From Geodermatophilus dictyosporus (lineage in GTDB: Bacteria > Actinomycetota > Actinomycetes > Mycobacteriales > Geodermatophilaceae), in contig NZ_FOWQ01000007.1 in the NCBI RefSeq assembly GCF_900115505.1, positions 1-64,000 of the forward strand: a stretch of DNA of 64,000 nt. Direction: 5' to 3'. Of this stretch, positions 10,967-20,122 are shown piece by piece. A program made the position numbers and the translations under genes. How positions within the stretch are numbered: position 1 is the stretch's first letter; every line of letters begins with the position of its first letter. The notes under the pieces were generated by a model that was not told the origin of the DNA, did not search any database, and saw only the letters and a program-made list of their open reading frames with translations.

Positions 10967-11041
10967 GGGTTCGATCCAACCCCACGGGGGCGGCTCCCGC
11001 GACGCCTCGCGGAGATCGTCACACCGACGCAACACGGCCCG

Positions 11042-11055
11042 GTTCCACGTGGAAC
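11042..11055. other. parS-like palindrome, copy 1
   Basis: GTTCCACGTGGAAC, a perfect 14-base palindrome. It differs from the canonical chromosomal parS (GTTTCACGTGAAAC) by two symmetric transitions. It is intergenic, between divergent asnO and the PTH2-like gene. One of four identical copies in the window. Confidence 0.55.
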
Positions 11056-11089
11056 GGGGCCGGCACGCCGGGTCGGGCAGGGTGGGGAC

Positions 11090-11761
11090 GTGTACGACGA
11101 CCCGGAGGGTGAGTCGCCCTGGGCGGTGCAGCTGGTGGCCCGCGTCGAGAAGGGCGCTCCGCCGACCCGGACCGCCGTCTGCACGGCCGCCGCGGTCGCC
11201 GTCGTCCGGCTGCTGGACGACGAGCGGGCGCGACCCGGCGGCGAGTGGCACCCGCAGGTGCGGCGGTGGACCGACGGCCGGATCCGCAAGCACTGCCGGC
11301 GGGCGCGCGGTGTGGCCTGGGAGCGGGTGTCCAGCCTGCCCGGCGTGACCGCCACGGTGTCCGGGGCGGAGGTGCGGGCGCTGGTGCCGACCGCGCTCGA
11401 TGCCCTGCCCCGGGAGGTCGCGAGGCTGCAGCTGTCGGGCAGCGAGCTCGACGACCCGGACGCCCTCCCGGTGGCCGACCCGGTGCCGGGTGGCCCGGTG
11501 GTGGTGTCGCTGTGCCCGGAGCCGTTCCTGCCGCTGGGCAAGGCCGCGGCCGCCGCCGGTCACGCCGCGCAGCTGACCGCACCGCGCATGCCTGCCGACC
11601 GCCTGGCCGCCTGGTCGGGCGCCGGGTTCCCGGTGGTCGTCGAGCACCCGGGTGTCGCCCGCTGGGCACGGCTGCGCTCGACGGCCCCGGTGCAGATCGT
11701 CGACGCCGGGTTTACCGTCGTGGCCCCGGGGACGTGCACCGCGCTGGCCCGCTGGGCGTAG
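11090..11761 (+). CDS. Peptidyl-tRNA hydrolase 2-like protein
   Basis: 223 residues, with no signal peptide or membrane segment. The C-terminal half holds LPLGKAAAAAGHAAQL, which resembles the K-x-x-x-Q-x-x-HA core of PTH2 enzymes, and a TVVAPGTCTALA strand near the end. The N-terminal half (ESPWAVQLVARVEKGAPPTRTAV) looks like an added actinobacterial domain. The start is taken as GTG at 11090; the ribosome binding site is weak. PTH2 frees tRNA from stalled peptidyl-tRNA. Activity of this divergent form is uncertain because the usual Gln is replaced by Ala. Confidence 0.55.
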   Translation: MYDDPEGESPWAVQLVARVEKGAPPTRTAVCTAAAVAVVRLLDDERARPGGEWHPQVRRWTDGRIRKHCRRARGVAWERVSSLPGVTATVSGAEVRALVPTALDALPREVARLQLSGSELDDPDALPVADPVPGGPVVVSLCPEPFLPLGKAAAAAGHAAQLTAPRMPADRLAAWSGAGFPVVVEHPGVARWARLRSTAPVQIVDAGFTVVAPGTCTALARWA

Positions 11762-11911
11762 CCGGGGATCCCACTCGCCAGCCGACCGACTGCAGGCCGC
11801 GTCGCGCTCGGGGCTCCGGGGACCACGTGGCTGCGACAGGACCCCCCTGCCGTGCAGCGGCCGGCGTCGTCTCGTCGTGGGGCGAGCGAGCCGACGTCGG
11901 CGCTGGTCTCG

Positions 11912-13414
11912 TCAGAAGGGCGGCGGCTCGTCGTCCGGGTCGGACGGCGGTGGGGGTGGCGCGGTGTCGTCCGGTGGTGGTGGCTCGGCCGGTGTGGGTG
12001 CTCGCGTGCCCGGTGGTCGGGTGGTGCGGGTGATGCCGGACGGGGTGGTCACGGTGAGGACGCCGTCGGGGCTCATCTGGAAGTGCCAGCCGCGGGCGAA
12101 GGTCTTGAGGCGGTGGTGGCTGCGGCACAGGCAGCACAGGTTGGCGCAGTCGGTCGCGCCGCCACAGGCGTGCGGGATGACGTGGTCGGCATCCGCCCAG
12201 CCCACGCGCTGCCCGCAGCCGGGGAAGCGGCAGGAGCGGTCGCGGGTGTGCACGAACGTCTGCTGCGCCGTCGACGGCTCGTAGGTGTCCACCTCGGCCG
12301 GCCGGTCCAGCACCGCGCACCCGCAGTCGGCGGCCGGGTGGGTCGGGCACCCCCGCTTGGCGAGGCGGCGGAGCCGGTCGAGGGTGGTGGTGGCCCGTAG
12401 GGCGCCGTCGTCCTCGGCCAGCGCCAGCGTCACCGATCCGCCCGCGGGCGTGCGCACGCCCAGCCCGTCGAGCCGGGCGAGCAGGTCGCGCAGCTGACCG
12501 ATGGTGATCGGCAGGCCGTTGACCTCGCCGGCCTCGGAAGACTCGCCGGCCAGGGTGCTGAGCGTGGCGCTCAGCTGCAGGTGGGCGGTGACCGGCGGGC
12601 GGGTGTCGTCCCAGGGGCACTGGACGAGATCGGCGAGCACGGCGGCGCGCAGCTGCCCGACCGGCCGGTCGTCGCCGTCCTTCTTCAACAGCACCGCCAG
12701 CTGGTCGACCAGGTCGAAGCACGCCGCCGCGACCGGCGCCGGCAGGTCCGCGGCCAGGGTGCTCATGCCCTCCCGCGGTGAGGGGTAGACGCGCACATCG
12801 GCCTGCCGCTCCGCTTCCCTGCGGCGGTCATCGACGGCGTCCGCGTCGACGGCCAGCAGCGCCGCCACCGCCCGCTTGCGCAGGGTATGGGTGGTCAGGC
12901 TCGCCGCCTCGGGCAGCAGCCGGGACTCCACCTGCCGGGACACCGCCGGGTCGGTGTGCTGCAGCACCTCGACGAGCACCTTCGCCCGCGCCTCGTCCAG
13001 CACACCCTCCGCGAGGGCCGCCCAGGTGCCGGGCAGCGACTCCCGGAAGACCCACGCCCGCTGCGCGAGCAGCGAGGCCGACCGCCGGCCGCAGTTGAGG
13101 ACCATGGCCAGCTCGGCGGTGAAGAACTCCGAGACGCCGGGCAACTCGGGATCCGGCGCCCACGACCCCCGCCGTGCACCCGGGGTCCCGGGCGCGGGAT
13201 CGAGGTCGTCGGGGGTGTCGTCGGCCAGACCCAGCACCAGTTCCGCCTCGTAGGCCGCGAGCCGGGCCTTCAGTGCGGCCACGTGCTCCAGCTCGGCGGC
13301 CTTCTGCCCGCGGGTCAGCAGCGCGACCGGCAACCGCCGCAGCTCCGGCGGCTCGGCCACGAGCAGGCCGAGGAGACCGCCCACGGGCGGCTGGTCCTCC
13401 TCGAGCTGCTCCAC
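11912..13414 (-). CDS. DUF222 / HNH endonuclease domain protein
   Basis: 500 residues. The N-terminal two thirds are the DUF222 helical domain common in actinobacterial 13E12-type proteins. The C-terminal part holds a zinc-bound HNH nuclease: CRFPGCG, then WADADHVIPHACGGATDCANL and CCLCRSHHRLK. The tail is rich in proline and acidic residues. GTG start at 13414. Such proteins occur in many copies per genome in this group. Their role is unproven, and some are linked to mobile elements. No transposase or repeat ends are visible beside this one. It converges with the PTH2-like gene. Confidence 0.85.
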   Translation of the reverse strand: MEQLEEDQPPVGGLLGLLVAEPPELRRLPVALLTRGQKAAELEHVAALKARLAAYEAELVLGLADDTPDDLDPAPGTPGARRGSWAPDPELPGVSEFFTAELAMVLNCGRRSASLLAQRAWVFRESLPGTWAALAEGVLDEARAKVLVEVLQHTDPAVSRQVESRLLPEAASLTTHTLRKRAVAALLAVDADAVDDRRREAERQADVRVYPSPREGMSTLAADLPAPVAAACFDLVDQLAVLLKKDGDDRPVGQLRAAVLADLVQCPWDDTRPPVTAHLQLSATLSTLAGESSEAGEVNGLPITIGQLRDLLARLDGLGVRTPAGGSVTLALAEDDGALRATTTLDRLRRLAKRGCPTHPAADCGCAVLDRPAEVDTYEPSTAQQTFVHTRDRSCRFPGCGQRVGWADADHVIPHACGGATDCANLCCLCRSHHRLKTFARGWHFQMSPDGVLTVTTPSGITRTTRPPGTRAPTPAEPPPPDDTAPPPPPSDPDDEPPPF

Positions 13415-13551
13415 GGGACGAACCTACGACCGGGGTACGACAGTTCCCGCAGGTCAGCGACACGGGACGAGCGGGGATCGTCGTCAGTGCGGCGGGGCAC
13501 GGACGGAGGGGACGGGCAGCGACGGCCACCGCGGCTACGACGGGGGAACCG

Positions 13552-14310
13552 TCACGACCAGGGGACGCCGATCCGCCGTCCGGCCAGCTCGTGCACCGCC
13601 ACGTCGACGTCGAAGACCTCCCGCAGCAGCTCCGGCGTCATCAGCTCGGCGGTCGGGCCCTCGGCCACCAGCCGGCCCTCCCGCATGGCGACGATCCGGT
13701 CGGAGTAGCAGGAGGCGACGTTGACGTCGTGGACGACCAGGACGACGGTGCGCCCGAGCTCGTCGGCCATCCCGCGCAGCATCCGCATCATCTGCACGGC
13801 GTGGCGCACGTCGAGGTTGTTCAGCGGCTCGTCGAGCAGCACGTGGTCGGTGCCCTGGCACATCACCATCGCCACGTAGGCGCGCTGCCGCTGCCCGCCG
13901 GAGAGCTGGTCGAGGTGCCGGTCGGCCAGCGGGCCGAGCTCGAACCACGCCATGGCCTCGTCGACCAACCGGTGGTCCTCGCGCGTGAGCCGCCCGCCGG
14001 AGTGCGGGAAGCGGCCGAAGGCGACCAGCTCGCGCACGGTCAGCCGCACCGACATGGCGTTCTCCTGCCGCAGCACCGACAGCCGGCGGGCCAGGACGGC
14101 GGACGGCGTCGTCGCCACGTCCAGCCCGTCGACCCGCACCCGGCCGCTGTCGGCCGGGAGCAGCCGCGCGGCCACCGACAGCAGCGTGGACTTGCCCGCG
14201 CCGTTCGCGCCGATCAGCGAGGTGATGCCGCCGGTCGGGATCGTCAGCGTGACGTCGTCCAGCACGCGGACGCCGCCGTAGGCCTTGGAGACGGACTCGA
14301 TCTCGATCAC
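13552..14310 (-). CDS. Iron-siderophore ABC transporter, ATP-binding protein
   Basis: 252 residues. Walker A is GANGAGKSTLL, the ABC signature LSGGQRQRAYVAM, and Walker B HVLLDEPLNNLD, followed by the switch His in VVHDVN. It belongs to the FecE/YclP type. GTG start at 14310 overlaps the stop of the upstream permease by four bases. It is the last gene of a four-gene importer (binding protein, two permeases, ATPase). Confidence 0.94.
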   Translation of the reverse strand: MIEIESVSKAYGGVRVLDDVTLTIPTGGITSLIGANGAGKSTLLSVAARLLPADSGRVRVDGLDVATTPSAVLARRLSVLRQENAMSVRLTVRELVAFGRFPHSGGRLTREDHRLVDEAMAWFELGPLADRHLDQLSGGQRQRAYVAMVMCQGTDHVLLDEPLNNLDVRHAVQMMRMLRGMADELGRTVVLVVHDVNVASCYSDRIVAMREGRLVAEGPTAELMTPELLREVFDVDVAVHELAGRRIGVPWS

Positions 14311-15281
14311 TGGCGGGGCTCTCTGATCAGCAGGGCGATGAACACGATCCCGCCCAGGAAGTTGACGACGATGCTCAGGGCCGAGTTCAGGCCGAACACC
14401 TGCTCGAGCACCAGCTGCCCGCCGGCCAGTGCGAGCAGCGCCAGCAGGGCGGCCCCGGGCAGCACCCACGCGTGCCGGTGGGTGCCCAGCAGCTGGCGGG
14501 CCAGGTTGGCCACCAGCAGGCCGAGGAAGGTGATCGGCCCGACCAGCGCGGTGGCGACGGCGACCAGCACGGCGACCGCGAGCAGCGCCCGGTCGACCAC
14601 CCGCCGGTGCTCGACCCCGAGGCCGACGGCGGTGTCGCGGCCCAGCGCGACGACGTCGAGGTGGGGGAGCAGCCGCCACACGCCGGCGGTCAGCAGGACG
14701 ACGAGCACCGCCGACAGCGCCAGCATCTGCCGGTCGACGGAGGTGAAGCTGGCGAACAGCAGGTCCTGCAGCGTGAGGAACTCGTTGGGGTCGATCAGCC
14801 GGGACACCAGCAGCGTGAGGCTGGTGAACGTCGAGCCGAGGACGACGCCGAGGAGCACCAGCACGTGGACGTCGCGCTCGGTGCGGCCGAACAGCGACCG
14901 GTGGAGCAGCGCGCCGAAGCCGACGAGCACGACGACCTCGACGGCGAAGCGCAGCCGCGGGTCGGTGGTGGTGACGGTGGAGGCGCCGAGGAGGAAGACC
15001 GCGACCGTCTGGACGAGCACGAACAGCCGGTCGAAGCCCATGATCTCCGGGGTGAGGACCCGGTTGTTCGTGACCGTCTGGAACAGCACGGTGGAGACGG
15101 CGACGGCCACGGCGACGACGGCCATGGCGGCCAGCCGGCGCCCGCGCTGCTGCAGCGCGTAGTCCCAGGACCCGGTGACGTCGACGGTGAGGAACGCGGC
15201 GACGGCCGCCAGGGTCAGGACGGCGAGCACGGCCAGCGTGCGGCGGCGGCGGCCGGCCCGCTGGGGAGCGGTGAGCACCAT
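14307..15281 (-). CDS. Iron-siderophore ABC transporter, permease 2
   Basis: FecCD-family membrane protein of 324 residues with about nine to ten hydrophobic segments. The conserved ALVGPITFLGLLVANLARQL stretch touches the ATPase. ATG start at 15281 shares one base with the stop of the preceding permease (TGATG), a clear sign of coupled translation. It forms a heterodimeric channel with the upstream permease. Confidence 0.93.
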   Translation of the reverse strand: MVLTAPQRAGRRRRTLAVLAVLTLAAVAAFLTVDVTGSWDYALQQRGRRLAAMAVVAVAVAVSTVLFQTVTNNRVLTPEIMGFDRLFVLVQTVAVFLLGASTVTTTDPRLRFAVEVVVLVGFGALLHRSLFGRTERDVHVLVLLGVVLGSTFTSLTLLVSRLIDPNEFLTLQDLLFASFTSVDRQMLALSAVLVVLLTAGVWRLLPHLDVVALGRDTAVGLGVEHRRVVDRALLAVAVLVAVATALVGPITFLGLLVANLARQLLGTHRHAWVLPGAALLALLALAGGQLVLEQVFGLNSALSIVVNFLGGIVFIALLIREPRQ

Positions 15282-16306
15282 CAGGCGACCCGCCTCCGCG
15301 CGCGCAGCAGCAGCCAGACGAACAGCACGCCGCCCACGACCCCGCCGACCATCCCGACGGGCACCTCGTACGGGTGGCGGATGGTGCGGGCCAGGACGTC
15401 GCAGACGAGCACGAACGCCGCACCGGTCAGCGCGGTCACCGGCAGCACACGGCGCAGGTTGTCGCCCATCGCCAGCGTGACCAGGTTGGGGACGACGAGG
15501 CCGAGGAAGGGGATCGAGCCGACGCTGACGACGACGACCGCGGTGACCACCGAGGCGATCGCCAGCCCCAGCATGACGACCCGGGTGTAGGGGAGGCCGA
15601 GGTTGACCGCGAAGCCCTCGCCCATCCCGGCGACGGAGAACCGGTCGGCCCACAGGTAGGCGACCACGGTGGCCGCGAGGACCAGCCAGAGCAGCTCGTA
15701 GCGGCCGGCCAGGACCCCGGAGAAGTCGCCGTTCATCCACACGTCGACCGTCTGCAGCAGGTCGTGGCGGTAGGCCAGGAACGTCGTCGCCGCGCTCACC
15801 ACGCCGCCGAGCAGGATGCCGACCAGCGGCACCACCACGACGTCGGTGAGCACCAGCCGCTGCAGCAGCCAGACGAACAGCGCCGTGCCGACGAGCGCGA
15901 ACACCACGCCGACGACCATCTTGCCGAACACCGAGGTGCCGCCGGCCCACAGCGTGGCGACGACGATGCCCAGCCCCACCCACTCCGTCGTCCCGGCGGT
16001 CTGCGGGGAGACGAACCGGTTGCGGGTCAGGTGCATCATCACCAGCCCCGCGACCGCCATCGCCGAGCCGGCCAGCAGGATCGCCAGCAGCCGCGGCACC
16101 CGGCTGGCCCACAGCACCCGCGCCTGTGCCTCGTCGAGGTCCAGCACGTCGGCCGGCGTCAGGTCGCCGACCCCGACGAACAGCGACGCCGCGGCGGCGA
16201 GCACGAGGGCGGCCAGCGCGGCGGTGACGTGCCAGCGCTGCACACCGCGGCGGCGCCGCACCCGGGGAGGTGCGGCGCCGTCGCGCCGGTCGGTCGTGGT
16301 GGTCAC
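15281..16306 (-). CDS. Iron-siderophore ABC transporter, permease 1
   Basis: FecCD-family permease of 341 residues. It has an N-terminal Arg-rich cytoplasmic stretch, then multiple membrane helices, with SVGSIPFLGLVVPNLVTLAMGDN as the ATPase-contact region and SRVPRLLAILLAGSAMAVAG near the front. GTG start at 16306 overlaps the binding-protein stop by four bases (GTGA). Confidence 0.93.
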   Translation of the reverse strand: MTTTTDRRDGAAPPRVRRRRGVQRWHVTAALAALVLAAAASLFVGVGDLTPADVLDLDEAQARVLWASRVPRLLAILLAGSAMAVAGLVMMHLTRNRFVSPQTAGTTEWVGLGIVVATLWAGGTSVFGKMVVGVVFALVGTALFVWLLQRLVLTDVVVVPLVGILLGGVVSAATTFLAYRHDLLQTVDVWMNGDFSGVLAGRYELLWLVLAATVVAYLWADRFSVAGMGEGFAVNLGLPYTRVVMLGLAIASVVTAVVVVSVGSIPFLGLVVPNLVTLAMGDNLRRVLPVTALTGAAFVLVCDVLARTIRHPYEVPVGMVGGVVGGVLFVWLLLRARRRVA

Positions 16307-17259
16307 TCGACGGCCGCGGCGACTTCCTCGACCATCTGCTCGACCGACGGCAGGCCGTTGGGCGCGATGTACCAGACGGCCGAGTCCAGGTAGTGGACGG
16401 CGTCGTCCTGCCAGGCCGTCGTCCCGCGGACCAGCTCGTTGTCGAGCACCTGCTGGGCGGCCGTGCCGGACTCGCCGATCGCGGCGTCGCGGTCGAGGAC
16501 CAGCAGGACGTCCGGGTCCTGCTCGGCGATGTACTCGAAGGAGACGGCGTCGCCGTGGTCGGCGGCGGTCAGCCCCTCGTCGGTGGGGGTGAGCCCGAGC
16601 TCGCGGTGGACCAGGCCGAAGCGGGTGTCGGGGCCGTAGGCGCTGAGCTCGCCGGCGTTGGTCATCACGAACAGCGCGTCACCGGCGTCCGCGGCGGCCG
16701 CCCGCACCTCGGCGACCCGCTCGTCGAGCGCGGCCAGCCGGCTGGCGACGGCGTCCTCCTCGCCGAAGACCTCGGCCAGGGCGGTCACCCGCTCCTCGAA
16801 GGAGGCCAGGAAGTCGGCGTTGTCGACGGTCAGGTCGATGGTCGGGGCGATCTCGGCCAGCTCCGGGTAGACGGCGGCCGAGCGCCCGCCGACCACGATG
16901 AGGTCCGGCTCCAGGGCGTTGACCGCCTCGTAGTCCGGCTCGAACAGCGAGCCGACCTTCGTGAACCCGTCGCCGGCGTACCGCGACAGCGACTCGGGGT
17001 AGCTCGCCTCCGGCACACCGGCCACCTCGACGCCGAGGCTGTCGAGGGTGGACAGCACGCCGACGTCGAAGACGACGACGGTCTGCGGGTCCACCGGCAC
17101 CGTCGTCTCCCCCTGGGCGTGGCTGACGGTGACCTCGCCCGAGGAGCCCGTGGCGGCCCCGGTCTCGACGTCGGCGTCGGCGGCGCTGCAGGCGCCCAGC
17201 GCGAGGACTGCGGCGACGGGCAGGGTGAGGGCCGCCAGGGGGCGGGGGACGGTGCGCAT
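16303..17259 (-). CDS. Siderophore-binding lipoprotein of an ABC importer
   Basis: 318 residues. The signal peptide ends in the lipobox LGAC, so Cys24 is probably lipidated and holds the protein on the outer face of the membrane. The mature part is a class III periplasmic-binding fold with a long connecting helix (NADFLASFEERVTALAEVFG). The sequence looks most like YclQ/FatB-type proteins for catecholate siderophores; the ligand is inferred. ATG at 17259 with AGGAG upstream. First gene of the importer, expected to be iron-repressed through the IdeR-like box at 17275-17293. Confidence 0.92.
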   Translation of the reverse strand: MRTVPRPLAALTLPVAAVLALGACSAADADVETGAATGSSGEVTVSHAQGETTVPVDPQTVVVFDVGVLSTLDSLGVEVAGVPEASYPESLSRYAGDGFTKVGSLFEPDYEAVNALEPDLIVVGGRSAAVYPELAEIAPTIDLTVDNADFLASFEERVTALAEVFGEEDAVASRLAALDERVAEVRAAAADAGDALFVMTNAGELSAYGPDTRFGLVHRELGLTPTDEGLTAADHGDAVSFEYIAEQDPDVLLVLDRDAAIGESGTAAQQVLDNELVRGTTAWQDDAVHYLDSAVWYIAPNGLPSVEQMVEEVAAAVE

Positions 17260-17274
17260 GCTGCTCCTGGTCGT

Positions 17275-17293
17275 CTAGGAAAGGCTCGCCTTA
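17275..17293 (-). promoter_or_regulatory. IdeR/DtxR-like iron box
   Basis: The minus strand reads TAAGGCGAGCCTTTCCTAG. It matches 12 of 19 positions of the DtxR/IdeR consensus TTAGGTTAGGCTAACCTAA, including the flanking AGG and CCT cores. It lies 15 bases before the start of the siderophore-binding lipoprotein gene, an expected place for iron repression. Not tested. Confidence 0.5.
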
Positions 17294-17407
17294 CTTTGGG
17301 TCCCCTAACCTGCCACACCCGTTCCGCGTGCCGGACGGCGGGGGCCGTCCGGTCGACGCCGGGTACCACCCGGTTGGGCACCGCTGACCCCGGGCAGGAC
17401 GGGGTCC

Positions 17408-18400
17408 GTGGAGACACGAACCCTGGGGTCCCTGCCCGTCCCGGCCATGGGGCTGGGCTGCATGGGGATGAGCGAGTTCTACGGCACCGGCGACCAGGCG
17501 GAGGCCGAGCGGACGATCCAGCGGGCGCTGGACCTCGGCGTCACGTTCCTCGACACCGCCGACATGTACGGCCCGTTCACCAACGAGCGGCTGGTCGGGC
17601 AGGCGGTCGCCGGCCGCCGTGACGAGGTGGTCCTGGCCACCAAGTTCGGCAACGAGCGCGGTGAGGACGGCTCCTTCCGCGGCATCAACGGCCGGCCCGA
17701 GTACGTGCACCGGGCCTGCGACGCCTCGCTGCAGCGGCTCGGCGTCGACGTCATCGACCTCTACTACCAGCACCGGGTGGACCCGTCGGTCCCGGTCGAG
17801 GACACGTGGGGGGCGATCGGCGAGCTGGTCGAGGCGGGCAAGGTCCGCTCCGCCGGCATCTCGGAGGCCGCGCCCGAGACCATCCGCCGGGCGCACGCCG
17901 TCGTGCCGGTGACGGCGGTGCAGACCGAGTACTCGCTGTGGAGCCGGGACCCGGAGGAGAACGGCGTCCTGTCCACCTGCGCCGAGCTCGGCATCGGCTT
18001 CGTCGCCTACTCACCGATCGGCCGCGGCTTCCTGTCCGGGCAGATCCGCAGCGTCGACGACCTCGCGCCCGGCGACTTCCGGCGGGACAACCCGCGGTTC
18101 CAGGGCGAGGCGTTCGAGCAGAACCTGCGGCTGGCCGACCGGGTGCGCGAGATCGCCGACGAGAGGGGCGTCACGGCCTCGCAGCTGGCGCTGGCCTGGG
18201 TCATGGCGCAGGGCGGGCGCGGCGGGAACCCGCCGGTCGTGCCGATCCCGGGCACCAAGCGGGTGCGCTACCTGGAGGAGAACGCGGCGGCGGCCGACGT
18301 CCGGCTCACCGACGACGACCTGCGCCGGCTCGACGAGGCCGCGCCCGTCGGCGCCGCGGTCAGCGACCGCTACCCCGACATGTCCGGCGTCCACCTCTAG
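17408..18400 (+). CDS. Aldo/keto reductase
   Basis: NADPH-dependent reductase of 330 residues with the AKR catalytic tetrad visible: Asp and Tyr in [11 protein letters not shown], Lys in ATKFGNERG, His in YYQHRVDP. Cofactor-binding sequences are [12 protein letters not shown] and [14 protein letters not shown]. It resembles the AKR13/YakC-like group. GTG start at 17408. It is divergent from the siderophore operon across 148 bases and stands alone; the physiological substrate is unknown. Confidence 0.93.
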   Translation: METRTLGSLPVPAMGLGCMGMSEFYGTGDQAEAERTIQRALDLGVTFLDTADMYGPFTNERLVGQAVAGRRDEVVLATKFGNERGEDGSFRGINGRPEYVHRACDASLQRLGVDVIDLYYQHRVDPSVPVEDTWGAIGELVEAGKVRSAGISEAAPETIRRAHAVVPVTAVQTEYSLWSRDPEENGVLSTCAELGIGFVAYSPIGRGFLSGQIRSVDDLAPGDFRRDNPRFQGEAFEQNLRLADRVREIADERGVTASQLALAWVMAQGGRGGNPPVVPIPGTKRVRYLEENAAAADVRLTDDDLRRLDEAAPVGAAVSDRYPDMSGVHL

Positions 18401-18460
18401 GGAGAGGACCTCCGTGCCCCACCACTCGCAGGCCCGCGGCGGGCCCCTGCCCGGGGGCCG

Positions 18461-19279
18461 TCAGGCGACGGCTGGGTGGAGGGCCGGGGGAGCGACGGCG
18501 CCGAGGACGTCGGCCACGTGGGCGCGGGCGGCGGCGGCCAGCCGGGCACCGGCGTCGGCCCACGCGGCCCGGACGTCGCGCGCGGGCCAGCCGGCCGGCT
18601 GCAGCGCCGCGGGCAGCAGCGGGTCGCCGGCCAGCACCGCCCGCACCTCGGCGCGCAGCCGCAGGTGCTGGTCGAGCGCCGCCGGGCCCTCGGGAGCGCT
18701 CACGGCGTCCAGCCCGTCGAGCACCCGGGCCCACGCGGCGGCCAGCCGGGGCAGGTCCCAGCAGCGGGCGGCGAGCTCGCCGTCCGTCGTGCCGGGGTCG
18801 GCCACCGACACGGTGAGCAGGTCGAGGCGGGACGTGCGCTCACCGGCCAGCTCGGCCCGGACCTCCTCGAGCGCCGCGCGGTGCGGGGACACCCAGGTCG
18901 CCGGGGCCAGCGGGCCGAAACCGGCGCGCGCCAGGCCGCGGCGCACCCGCTCGCGGGCGGCCCGGTCGGTCTCCGGGACGCCGTAAACGACCATCCGCCA
19001 CTGCCCGTCCCAGGGGACCAGCCGGCGGTCGACGCGCTCGCGCTGGGCGGTCACCGCCTCCCGCAGCGCCGCCGTCGGCGTGCACAGCGTCTCCCGGCCG
19101 CGCCGCGCCGCCCGCAGCCACCCCGCCCGCCGCAGCGCCGTCGCGGCCACCCGCGTGCTCTGCTCGGCCACGCCGCAGGCGGCCAGCAGGCGCACCAGCA
19201 CCTGGAGGGGCACCGGCTCGCCGGTGACGGCGTCCAGGTGCTCCGCGCAGAGGTCCACCACGAGGTCGCGGACGGTCAT
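18461..19279 (-). CDS. PaaX-like transcriptional regulator
   Basis: 272 residues. An N-terminal winged helix (LQVLVRLLAACGVAEQSTRVAATALRR) precedes the PaaX central and C-terminal region (WRMVVYGVPETDRAARERVR). PaaX controls phenylacetate breakdown in other bacteria, but no paa genes are near, so its target is unknown. ATG at 19279; the frame stays open further upstream without a better start. Divergent from two small membrane-protein genes 52 bases away, which are candidates for control. Confidence 0.85.
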   Translation of the reverse strand: MTVRDLVVDLCAEHLDAVTGEPVPLQVLVRLLAACGVAEQSTRVAATALRRAGWLRAARRGRETLCTPTAALREAVTAQRERVDRRLVPWDGQWRMVVYGVPETDRAARERVRRGLARAGFGPLAPATWVSPHRAALEEVRAELAGERTSRLDLLTVSVADPGTTDGELAARCWDLPRLAAAWARVLDGLDAVSAPEGPAALDQHLRLRAEVRAVLAGDPLLPAALQPAGWPARDVRAAWADAGARLAAAARAHVADVLGAVAPPALHPAVA

Positions 19280-19331
19280 GCCACAGGGATACCCCGTGCT
19301 CGCAACCGGTCCGGCCCCAGGACGCGCGATC

Positions 19332-19706
19332 ATGGGCGCGGTGAACACCCTCCTCGTCTGGTCGGCCACGACGGTCGGCGTCCTCGTCGCCCTCCTCGGG
19401 CTGACCTCGACCGTCGCCCACCGGCGGATCGGGCTGGTGCACCTGGCCGGGGCCGCGCTCCTGGAGGCGCTGCTGGTGGCGCAGGCCGTCGTCGCGGCCG
19501 TGGCGCTGGCCGGCGGGCAGCGGCCGCCGGAGACGGCGACCTTCGTCGGCTACCTCGCCGGCGCCGTGCTGCTGCCGGTCGCCGGGGTGCTGTGGTCGCG
19601 CACCGAGCCCAGCCGCTGGGCGGGCGCGGTGCTCGCGGTGGCCAGCCTGGTCACCGTCGTGATGGTGTGGCGGCTCGTGCAGCTGTGGGAGGCACCCGGT
19701 GGCTGA
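19332..19706 (+). CDS. Small integral membrane protein
   Basis: 124 residues with four hydrophobic segments (about 6-25, 38-60, 70-90, 97-115). No family recognised. A GTG nine bases downstream is an alternative start. Overlaps the next gene by eight bases. Confidence 0.7.
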   Translation: MGAVNTLLVWSATTVGVLVALLGLTSTVAHRRIGLVHLAGAALLEALLVAQAVVAAVALAGGQRPPETATFVGYLAGAVLLPVAGVLWSRTEPSRWAGAVLAVASLVTVVMVWRLVQLWEAPGG

Positions 19707-20118
19707 GGCCGGGCGGGGGACGGCGCCCGGCGGGACGGCCGCCGGGCCCGGCCGGGTGCTGGTGGCCGTCTACGCCCTGTTCGCCCTGGCCGCCGGCGCG
19801 CGGGCGGGCGTGCAGCTCGCGACCCGGTTCACCGAGGCGCCGGTGGCCTACCTGCTGTCGGCGCTGGCCGCCGTCGTCTACGTCGTCGCCACCGTCGCCC
19901 TGGCCCGGGGTGGGCGCCGGGTCGCGCTGGCGGCGATCACCGTCGAGCTGGTCGGCGTGCTGGTGGTGGGTGCACTGTCGCTGGCCGACCCGGCGGCCTT
20001 CCCCGACGAGACGGTGTGGTCGGCGTTCGGCCGCGGCTACGGCTACGTCCCGCTGGTGCTGCCGGTGCTGGGCCTGTTGTGGTTGCGCCACCAGGCGCGG
20101 GCGGCCGGGCGCTCCTGA
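19699..20118 (+). CDS. Small integral membrane protein
   Basis: 139 residues with four hydrophobic segments. GTG start at 19699 lies inside the end of the previous gene, with GGGAGG upstream, so the two are co-translated. No family recognised; the pair may form one membrane complex. Confidence 0.75.
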   Translation: MAEAGRGTAPGGTAAGPGRVLVAVYALFALAAGARAGVQLATRFTEAPVAYLLSALAAVVYVVATVALARGGRRVALAAITVELVGVLVVGALSLADPAAFPDETVWSAFGRGYGYVPLVLPVLGLLWLRHQARAAGRS

Positions 20119-20122
20119 GCGG

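Noticed and set aside
10960-10985. GGTTCGATCC resembling a tRNA T-loop
   Set aside because: No acceptor, D or anticodon stem can be drawn around it; it lies across the asnO start codon.
11912-13414. HNH/DUF222 gene as part of a mobile element or phage
   Set aside because: No terminal repeats, integrase, transposase or phage genes are adjacent; such genes are common single units in this group.
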